A stretch of 6,308 nucleotides of DNA from positions 1,219 to 7,526 of the forward strand of contig DDOS01000064.1 of the NCBI GenBank assembly GCA_002341805.1. Direction: 5' to 3'. Position 1 is the stretch's first letter. Each line of letters begins with the position of its first letter. Below, piece by piece: positions 1 through 5,251 of this stretch. The stretch is from Aquificaceae bacterium UBA2488 (GTDB lineage: Bacteria; Aquificota; Aquificia; Aquificales; Aquificaceae). The translations under genes were made by a program, and so were the position numbers. The notes beneath the pieces are model-generated. The model did not search any database and was not told the origin of the DNA. It was given only the letters and a program-made list of their open reading frames with translations.

Positions 1-683
1 GTCGGGCCTCTACCTTCTGGGATACTTTCGTCTAAAGATATAAATATACCATCAAGATATTTAGTTTCTCCTGACGCTGCTAAAATTTCAACTTTTCCAT
101 TTTCATCTGGTTTTCCTATCCAAGATAGTTTTGCATTGGTAAATTGTATAGTTATATCGCATATCTTTTGCAAGAGTTCTTTTTCATCCTCTAACATATT
201 TATATAATGATTTATCTCTCCTAAAAGCCTATTAAAATTAGAAAGCCTCTGGATTTTAACATTTAATTTCTTTACTTCGTCTAATTCTACATTAGCACTC
301 ACATCTTTCCAAACTGATACATAATAAATAGGATTACCATCATCATCAAATATAGCACTTCTGTAAGCTTCTAACCTCATTTCTCCTATAACTATATTTG
401 TATTTTTGATTACTTCTCCTGGTTTTAAGGCTTTTAACAACTTTCTAACATTATCAGGGTCTTTATGAAAAGTGTATATTGATAGCCCTACTGGATTTGA
501 AAAATCTATGTTGTATCCGTAGGTTTTGTTTAGGTCATCGCTACATCTTTTTAAAATCTCAATTGCTTTCTTATTGGCAAATAAAATTTTATTCTCCTCA
601 TCAACAGACACTATAAATACCGCTTCTTGCTGAAGCATGTTTAAAACTTCAAACACCTCTTGCATGGGTAAATATTTTATCAT
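1..683 (-). CDS. PAS-GAF sensory protein, N-terminal part (3' end outside window)
   Basis: The frame is open from ATG at 683 to the window edge, giving 227 residues with no stop; an in-frame TAA at 687-689 rules out an earlier start. Met7 (ATG at 665) is a possible later start. Residues about 8-130 look like a PAS domain: a hydrophobic N-cap, FANKKAIEIL at 35-44, FHKDP at 72-76 and a final WKDVS at 125-129. The FHKDP region recalls a PAS variant I associate with chemoreceptors and GGDEF proteins (recalled, not searched). A predicted helical linker (about 130-165) leads into the start of a GAF domain: LLQKICDI at 170-177, WIG at 188-190, then YLDGIFISLDESIPEGRGP to the edge, typical of GAF_2-type modules. 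No signal peptide or membrane segment is seen, so it is probably cytoplasmic. In related proteins this order often precedes GGDEF/EAL or histidine kinase domains, but the output domain is not in the window. It starts 7 bp after the murJ stop without a visible Shine-Dalgarno, which suggests coupling to murJ. Confidence 0.85.
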   Translation of the reverse strand, partial: MIKYLPMQEVFEVLNMLQQEAVFIVSVDEENKILFANKKAIEILKRCSDDLNKTYGYNIDFSNPVGLSIYTFHKDPDNVRKLLKALKPGEVIKNTNIVIGEMRLEAYRSAIFDDDGNPIYYVSVWKDVSANVELDEVKKLNVKIQRLSNFNRLLGEINHYINMLEDEKELLQKICDITIQFTNAKLSWIGKPDENGKVEILAASGETKYLDGIFISLDESIPEGRGP

Positions 684-690
684 ATTTTAA

Positions 691-2187
691 CTAATGGCTT
701 TTAAATCTTTTCTTTATCTTATTAAAAGCCAACAAAACAAAAGGTTCTCTTAGGATAAAAAGAGCCATTAGATAAACAATAGCCCCAGATGGTATAAAGA
801 TAAAAAGTCTTAGCCAATGTATATGTATATAGCTTTTAAAAAATAAGATAAAACCACTCATAACAAAAGAACCAACCAAAGCCCTTAAAAGATGCGGGGT
901 TATAAGTTTAAAATCCACAAATGAGCTTTTTGATTTTATAAATAAAAACATAAAAGATACGATGGATGATACCACTGTGCCCATAGCAAGCCCTATGAAG
1001 GAAAATTTTAATACAAATGCAAAGATATATCCAGATATCCCTTCAGACAATACTCCAAAAAATGTGGATAATGTGGGGGAGGTTGTGTCTTTTGAAGCAA
1101 AAAATGTACTGGATAAGACTTTTTGCCAAGAGAAAAATATAATACCAAACACCAAAACCGATAAAATATGAGCGGTGTTTATAGTATCTTGATGGTTAAA
1201 ATGTCCATGATGATATAAAACAGATATAATATCTTTTGATAATACGAAAAGCCCAAAGGAAGATGGTATGCTTAAAAGACTAAGCACCGCAAAGGTTTCT
1301 GAAGTTCTAAGTTTTTTATTATCTCCCAAAGACAAAGAAGACAAAAGCGCATTGGCAAGACCCACCGACATAAGCCCGAGTGGAAGCTGAAATAACCTAT
1401 TGGCATAATACATATAAGAGATTACACCTTTTCCAAGCATAGAGGCTAAGAATGTATCCACAAAAAAAGATAGTTGTGCCACTCCAAAACCTGCCATGGC
1501 AGGTATTAGCCTTTTAAAAAAGCCCTTTATATATGGGTTTTTGAGGGTTTTTGTATATATAGAAAGTCCAAGTTTTTTGGCTTTTGGTAATAAAAAAAGT
1601 ATTTGAGAAAACCCACCCATAATAGCCCCAAACATAGGAGCTTTTATACTTAGACTATGAGAAAACAAAATCATAAACAAAATCATACTAAAATTAAAAA
1701 TAGCTTGAGTGAAAGCACTTCTAAAAAATATGTTATGCACATTCAAGACTCCCATCAAAAGGGCGTTTATACTAAAAAATAGCTGATTTATTATTAGAAA
1801 CCTTATTAAAAAAGAAGCCTCATTTAAAACAAGGGGGTTTGTAATCCCTGGAGCTATAATCCTTACCACATATGGAGCTAAGATTATAACGATTAGTATT
1901 ATCATTATATTGATAAAAGCCAAATACCAAAACAAAGAGGCAAAGAAGTTTTTAGCCAAAGCTTCATCTTTTTTGTAAAGTTCTCCATAAATAGGCACAA
2001 AAGAGGCGTTTAATCCACCTTCTCCAAGAAGCCTTCTTAAAGTGTTTGGAAGCCTCCAAGCTATAAAAAACGCATCCGATAGATAAGAAGCCCCAAAATA
2101 GTATGCAAAAATAGCATCTCTAAAATATCCCAAAATCCTACTTATAAAAACCCCTATGGAAAATAAAAAAGCGTTTTTAAATATCAA
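691..2187 (-). CDS. murJ: MurJ (MviN) lipid II flippase
   Basis: This 498-residue polytopic inner-membrane protein belongs to the MOP superfamily and moves undecaprenyl-linked lipid II across the cytoplasmic membrane for peptidoglycan assembly. Length is close to E. coli MurJ (511). The family N-terminus is clear: SRILGYFRD at 16-24, DAFFIAWRLPN at 38-48, then LRRLLGEGG and FVP at 63-65. Residues matching functionally important E. coli positions are present: R17 (R18), R23 (R24), D38 (D39), R51/R52 (R52), and R263 (R270) in the YYANRLFQLP stretch. About 14 hydrophobic segments follow the usual pattern, so the protein looks intact. The start is a TTG at 2187-2185, chosen because a near-perfect Shine-Dalgarno sits just upstream. 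The first 11 bp overlap the end of nfi, so translation is probably coupled. MurI, on the divergent transcript, serves the same pathway. The equivalences come from remembered alignments. Confidence 0.96.
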   Translation of the reverse strand: MIFKNAFLFSIGVFISRILGYFRDAIFAYYFGASYLSDAFFIAWRLPNTLRRLLGEGGLNASFVPIYGELYKKDEALAKNFFASLFWYLAFINIMIILIVIILAPYVVRIIAPGITNPLVLNEASFLIRFLIINQLFFSINALLMGVLNVHNIFFRSAFTQAIFNFSMILFMILFSHSLSIKAPMFGAIMGGFSQILFLLPKAKKLGLSIYTKTLKNPYIKGFFKRLIPAMAGFGVAQLSFFVDTFLASMLGKGVISYMYYANRLFQLPLGLMSVGLANALLSSLSLGDNKKLRTSETFAVLSLLSIPSSFGLFVLSKDIISVLYHHGHFNHQDTINTAHILSVLVFGIIFFSWQKVLSSTFFASKDTTSPTLSTFFGVLSEGISGYIFAFVLKFSFIGLAMGTVVSSIVSFMFLFIKSKSSFVDFKLITPHLLRALVGSFVMSGFILFFKSYIHIHWLRLFIFIPSGAIVYLMALFILREPFVLLAFNKIKKRFKSH

Positions 2188-2812
2188 AGATTATCTCCTT
2201 TCTTAAAGCTGATAATGTATTATGAGCAAGTCTTGTGGGTTCTGGTATTTTGTATTTGGAAAAATATATTGTGATTCCACAAGCTCTTTCCAAGGATATC
2301 TTATGGCCTATGGATACAAATATAGGGTTTTTGGATTTTTTGTGATATATTGTTTTTCCAAGGATTTTATCGTTGTATACCACATAATCACCTTTTATAT
2401 CACCAAGGAGTTTTTTCTTAGCTACCCCGAAGGTAATGATATCAAGGTTTACTCCCACATAAGAGGCAAGTCCACACATCCTTGGATGAAGTATGCCATT
2501 TCCATCTATCATATATATATCTGGTTTTGTTTTTGAGCTTTTAATAATATGATTTATAATGGGAAACTCCCTATAGCTTAAAAACCCTGGAATATAAGGA
2601 AAATTTACATAATCTTTGTGAGTGTGTATATGTAAAATATTTTTATCCTTATCAAGGATTACAAGAGCACCTATTCCTATGGTTTTAGAATCTCTTTTTA
2701 TAAAAGTGAGATCTATCCCTCCTATTGTATTAAAATCTTTAAAACAGTCTTTTTTTATTACTTTTTTTGAACACTCTATCTGCTCATCTTTTAGCTTTTC
2801 TAACTCCCACAT
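2177..2812 (-). CDS. nfi: Endonuclease V (deoxyinosine 3' endonuclease)
   Basis: This 211-residue enzyme should nick DNA at the second phosphodiester bond 3' of deoxyinosine, starting repair of deaminated adenine; Mg2+ is the usual cofactor. The family signatures are all present in order: GGIDLTF at 31-37 with metal ligand D34, the PYIP strand-separating wedge at 72-75, YREFP with catalytic E82, IDGNGILHPR with D103, FGVAKKKLLGD with K132, GHKIS at 169-173, and PEPTRLAH ending in H197. By alignment from memory, D34, E82, D103 and H197 correspond to D43, E89, D110 and H214 of the Thermotoga maritima enzyme. The protein is about 12 residues shorter than the E. coli form, mainly at the N-terminus. 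The ATG at 2812 overlaps the end of the AMMECR1 gene by 13 bp, and the 3' end overlaps murJ by 11 bp. Upstream there is only a weak purine run (GAAGAA). Deamination repair would suit a hot-environment bacterium, though that is inference. Confidence 0.95.
   Translation of the reverse strand: MWELEKLKDEQIECSKKVIKKDCFKDFNTIGGIDLTFIKRDSKTIGIGALVILDKDKNILHIHTHKDYVNFPYIPGFLSYREFPIINHIIKSSKTKPDIYMIDGNGILHPRMCGLASYVGVNLDIITFGVAKKKLLGDIKGDYVVYNDKILGKTIYHKKSKNPIFVSIGHKISLERACGITIYFSKYKIPEPTRLAHNTLSALRKEIIFDI
2193..2203 (-). promoter_or_regulatory. Strong Shine-Dalgarno for the murJ TTG start
   Basis: Read on the minus strand, the sequence is AGAAAGGAGAT, matching 10 of 11 bases of the full anti-16S complement AGAAAGGAGGT. 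GGAG lies 7 nt before the TTG start codon. The site is inside the coding sequence of nfi and is the only strong ribosome binding site at any gene start in this window. It fixes the start of murJ at TTG. Confidence 0.85.
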
Positions 2813-3393
2813 GAAAAAGATTCTTCTTTTATGACATCCCCTTTTGGAGATAATTCTTTATATACTTCTGCTTCAAAAGAATATACTTCCACTTGAGGGT
2901 TTTTATAACAATCCCTTGGAAGCCCTGCTTTTAGACATGTATGTTCTAAAAATGTTTTTGCATCCATGTTGTACTCTGTGGCTACTTGAGGTAATAAAAG
3001 CCCTGAGATGCGACCATATTTTACAATAAGCCCATCTTTTCCTATGCAAATGTATTTTGGATCTGGCATTATGCGTTTTGGCACACTCAAAATGCTCATT
3101 TCTATCAAAATATTATCAAGCTCTTCTTTTTTTAAAGGTTCAAACCTTGGATCTTTAAAAGCTGCCAAACGAGCGGTATAAATCACTCCAAGCCAAAGGG
3201 GATATCTTGCCTCCACAAATCCAATACATCCTCTAAGCTGATGATTTAAAGTATTTAATGTGGTAAAAATCCCAAGAGGTTTAGAGAATTTTTGCTTTAT
3301 CTCCTCACCCACAGCTGGTTCTTGATTATAAAACTCTGTTTCTATACTTTTTCTTGCCAAAGCAATAAGCTCTTTTACATCTTTTAAATCCAT
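2800..3393 (-). CDS. AMMECR1-domain protein (AmmeMemoRadiSam component A-like)
   Basis: This 197-residue protein is covered end to end by an AMMECR1 domain. The hallmark LRGCIG is at 53-58, followed by the YTARLAAFKDPRF block at 72-84 and EMSILSVP at 98-105. GLIVKYGRISGLLLPQVA ends at 138, and FLEHTCLKAGLP is at 148-159. C56 is the invariant cysteine. The family spans archaea, bacteria and eukaryotes. Its biochemical role is unsettled, and many bacteria encode it beside Memo-like and radical SAM partners. No Memo gene is in this window, and the radical SAM gene on the other strand belongs to a different family. The ATG at 3393 is the first possible start, because an in-frame TAA lies at 3403-3405. 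No Shine-Dalgarno precedes it. It is the first gene of the leftward transcript and runs 13 bp into nfi. The frequency of AMMECR1 next to endonuclease V elsewhere is something I cannot check here. Confidence 0.93.
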   Translation of the reverse strand: MDLKDVKELIALARKSIETEFYNQEPAVGEEIKQKFSKPLGIFTTLNTLNHQLRGCIGFVEARYPLWLGVIYTARLAAFKDPRFEPLKKEELDNILIEMSILSVPKRIMPDPKYICIGKDGLIVKYGRISGLLLPQVATEYNMDAKTFLEHTCLKAGLPRDCYKNPQVEVYSFEAEVYKELSPKGDVIKEESFSCGS

Positions 3394-3404
3394 ATTTTTA
3401 TTTT

Positions 3405-3432
3405 AACATATTCTTAAAAGCTTAATTTTCAA
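3405..3432 (-). promoter_or_regulatory. Candidate leftward promoter B for AMMECR1-nfi-murJ
   Basis: On the minus strand, TTGAAA (3432-3427; 5 of 6 to TTGACA) is followed after 16 bp by TATGTT (3410-3405; 4 of 6 to TATAAT). The expected start point is near 3398, only about 5 nt before the ATG at 3393. That would give an almost leaderless mRNA and explain the missing Shine-Dalgarno. It overlaps candidate A, and sequence alone does not decide between them. Confidence 0.35.
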
Positions 3433-3458
3433 TTATATATCTATATTAACACCATCAA
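3427..3458 (-). promoter_or_regulatory. Candidate leftward promoter A for AMMECR1-nfi-murJ
   Basis: On the minus strand, TTGATG (3458-3453) is followed after 15 bp by a perfect TATAAT (3437-3432). The expected start point is near 3425, giving a leader of about 32 nt without a Shine-Dalgarno. The spacer is shorter than the usual 16-18 bp. It competes with candidate B, and the region is so AT-rich that chance matches are likely. Confidence 0.4.
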
Positions 3459-3470
3459 GATAAGCTCATT

Positions 3471-3479
3471 TGATATAAT
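3471..3479 (+). promoter_or_regulatory. Extended -10 promoter of murI
   Basis: The sequence TGATATAAT is a perfect extended -10 element (TGn followed by consensus TATAAT at 3474-3479). No good -35 hexamer lies 16-18 bp upstream; TTAACA at 3446-3451 is 5 of 6 to consensus but 22 bp away. With the usual 7-nt offset, transcription would begin at 3486, the A of the murI ATG. This predicts a leaderless messenger, in keeping with the absence of any Shine-Dalgarno. Confidence 0.6.
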
Positions 3480-3485
3480 ACTTTT

Positions 3486-4268
3486 ATGAGAATAGGAATG
3501 TTTGACTCAGGAGTGGGTGGACTTACAGTTTTGAAATCTGTGAGAAATGCTTACGATAAGGTGGATATTGTATATCTTGGAGATACTGCAAGAGTGCCTT
3601 ATGGTATAAAATCTAAAGAGACCATTATCACTTATGCCAAAGAGAGTGCTCAGTTTTTGCTATCTCAAAATGTGGATATGATTTTGATAGCTTGTAACAG
3701 CGTAAGTGCTAATGCCATAGATATACTTCAAAATATGCTTGATGTACCGGTGATCGGGGTTATTGACGCAGGAGTAAAAGCAGCCCTTAAAATATCAAAG
3801 ACTAAGCATGTGGGAGTTATAGGTACAACAGCCACTATAAAAAGCAAAGCTTACCAAGACCTTTTAGAGGCTTCTAATATAAAAACATATGCTAAAGCTT
3901 GCCCACTCTTTGTACCCATTGTGGAAGAGATGCTTATAAATACAGATATTTCAAAAAAAGCAGTGGAGTTTTATCTTCGGGATTTTAAAAGCCTAAAACA
4001 AATAGATACAATCATATTAGGATGTACTCACTATCCACTTTTGGAGGAAGACATAAAGGATTTCTTAGATATAAATTTGGTTAGTTCTTGCGATAGCATA
4101 GTATCTTCCATAGAGGATATTGTGAAAAATGAAGGCGATTCAACCACAGAATTTTACTTTACAGATGTATCTGAGAATACCACTATGCTTTTAGAATACA
4201 TAATGGGTAAAAAATATGATATAAAATCTATAAGCGTAGAAACATTGTCTAATCTTGCAAAAGCCTGA
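3486..4268 (+). CDS. murI: Glutamate racemase
   Basis: This 260-residue cytoplasmic enzyme interconverts L- and D-glutamate and supplies D-glutamate for the peptidoglycan stem peptide. It is cofactor-independent and uses two cysteines as acid/base. The N-terminal motif is IGMFDSGVGGLTVL (3-16) with D7 and S8. DTARVPYG follows at 33-40, and the first catalytic cysteine C70 is in IACNS. VIGVIDAG is at 89-96, E147 is in the IVEE stretch, and the second catalytic cysteine C180 with H182 is in LGCTHYPLL. These match the Aquifex pyrophilus enzyme (D7, C70, E147, C178, H180 from memory) almost without shifts. The length is normal. The ATG at 3486 is the first start after an in-frame TGA at 3471-3473. 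No Shine-Dalgarno is present, and the predicted transcription start coincides with the ATG. It heads the rightward gene group, back to back with the operon containing murJ. Confidence 0.96.
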   Translation: MRIGMFDSGVGGLTVLKSVRNAYDKVDIVYLGDTARVPYGIKSKETIITYAKESAQFLLSQNVDMILIACNSVSANAIDILQNMLDVPVIGVIDAGVKAALKISKTKHVGVIGTTATIKSKAYQDLLEASNIKTYAKACPLFVPIVEEMLINTDISKKAVEFYLRDFKSLKQIDTIILGCTHYPLLEEDIKDFLDINLVSSCDSIVSSIEDIVKNEGDSTTEFYFTDVSENTTMLLEYIMGKKYDIKSISVETLSNLAKA

Positions 4269-4274
4269 TAAATT

Positions 4275-4307
4275 TTTTCATGCAAAAATAAATTTTTAGT
4301 ATATATT
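4275..4307 (+). promoter_or_regulatory. Weak candidate promoter between murI and the radical SAM gene
   Basis: The 47-bp gap at 4269-4315 is extremely AT-rich. It contains TATATT at 4302-4307 (5 of 6 to TATAAT), which would place a transcription start near 4314, two bases before the ATG. The only -35-like hexamer, TTTTCA at 4275-4280, is 21 bp away and poor. An AT-only stem (ATTTTT at 4272-4277 with AAAAAT at 4284-4289) is too weak for a terminator, so read-through from murI is at least as likely. Confidence 0.25.
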
Positions 4308-4315
4308 TTTTAACT

Positions 4316-5251
4316 ATGATAGCAACGTCAAGGATGTATACGCTTAAGGATTATCTTAAGGAAAAGTATGGCCGTCGAGTGCAAAAAATCACAGTGGCAC
4401 TTCCATTTACCTGCCCAAACATAGATGGCACTAAGGCTGTGGGTGGATGTACCTATTGCCTAACTGGCACAAGACCGGCTCACATATCACCCGTTATGGA
4501 CTTAAGGGATCAAATAAGAACTGGCATAGAACAAGCCAAACGAAGATACGGAGATCATATATACTTTTATATATACTATCAATCTTACTCAAACACTTAT
4601 GGAGATGCTGATTTTCTAAAATCTGTTTACGATGTGGCCTTGGAATTTGAGAACGTGGTGGGTATAGATATAGGCACAAGACCAGACTGCGTACCTGAAG
4701 AGGTCTTAGAGCTTATAGAGTCTTATACAGATAGGTTAGATGTTTGGATAGAGTATGGGCTTCAAAGCTCGCATTTTAGCACATTAAGATGGATAAATAG
4801 AGCTCATGGAGCTTCTGATTTTGTGGATGCTGTTTTAAGGACTAAAAAATACAAAGGTATAAATATATGTGCTCATTTGATAGTGGGATTTCCTCAAGAG
4901 GACTTAGAGGATAACTTAGAAACCGCCAAGCTTGTGGTGGCCCTAAAAGTAGATGGGATAAAGATACATCCTCTCCACATTATAAAAAACACTAAAATGG
5001 CAAAGGATTATCTTGAAAACCCTTTTAGGCTTTTAACATTAGAAGAATATGCTTATAGAGCAGCAAAAATTATAGAAATACTACCTCAAGATATGGTAAT
5101 CCATAGAATCACTGGAGAAGTTGAGCCAGACAGGCTGATAGCACCAGATTATTGTACATTTTCTAAAAAACTTGAAGTGAGAAAAGCTGTAGAAATAGAG
5201 CTTGAAAAAATGGATTCATATCAAGGTAAAATAAACCCTTTTAACACATGA
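4316..5251 (+). CDS. Radical SAM protein, YhcC/TIGR01212 family
   Basis: This 311-residue protein has the length and layout of the E. coli YhcC / B. subtilis YtqA family, whose reaction is not established as far as I know. The [4Fe-4S] cluster motif is C33-x11-C45-x2-C48 within FTCPNIDGTKAVGGCTYC, the wider spacing typical of this family and of Elp3 rather than plain CxxxCxxC. Further family blocks are YYQSYSNTYG at 87-96, IGTRPDC at 119-125, IEYGLQSSH at 145-153, the HLIVGFPQE stretch, GIKIHPLHI, and a C-terminal HRITGE at 263-268 ending with DSYQGK at 300-305. These cover the TIM-barrel core plus a C-terminal domain. The start is ATG 4316, the first after an in-frame TAA at 4289-4291. Met7 (4334) is an alternative, since family homology begins near Tyr8. 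There is no Shine-Dalgarno. Its last 4 bp overlap the CDF gene (ATGA), implying coupled translation. It is not the AmmeMemoRadiSam radical SAM enzyme, despite the AMMECR1 gene nearby. Confidence 0.92.
   Translation: MIATSRMYTLKDYLKEKYGRRVQKITVALPFTCPNIDGTKAVGGCTYCLTGTRPAHISPVMDLRDQIRTGIEQAKRRYGDHIYFYIYYQSYSNTYGDADFLKSVYDVALEFENVVGIDIGTRPDCVPEEVLELIESYTDRLDVWIEYGLQSSHFSTLRWINRAHGASDFVDAVLRTKKYKGINICAHLIVGFPQEDLEDNLETAKLVVALKVDGIKIHPLHIIKNTKMAKDYLENPFRLLTLEEYAYRAAKIIEILPQDMVIHRITGEVEPDRLIAPDYCTFSKKLEVRKAVEIELEKMDSYQGKINPFNT

Noticed and set aside
962..1171. Open frame on the plus strand of 69 codons inside murJ.
   Set aside because: It is antisense to conserved MurJ membrane segments, with no recognisable protein features. 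Similar plus-strand frames inside nfi and AMMECR1 were dropped for the same reason.
3411..3426. AAGCTT-centred palindrome in the divergent intergenic region as an operator.
   Set aside because: The symmetry extends only about 6 bp around the centre and is expected by chance in such AT-rich sequence.
4272..4299. Possible intrinsic terminator after murI (ATTTTT...AAAAAT followed by T-rich sequence).
   Set aside because: The stem is six A-T pairs without any G-C pair, and the following sequence is not a clean T run. It would be very unstable, especially in a thermophile.
2800..5251. AMMECR1 plus radical SAM gene as a complete AmmeMemoRadiSam system.
   Set aside because: The radical SAM protein has the C-x11-C-x2-C spacing and blocks of the YhcC/TIGR01212 family, not the AmmeMemoRadiSam enzyme. 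No Memo-like gene is present, and the two genes are on opposite strands with murI between them.
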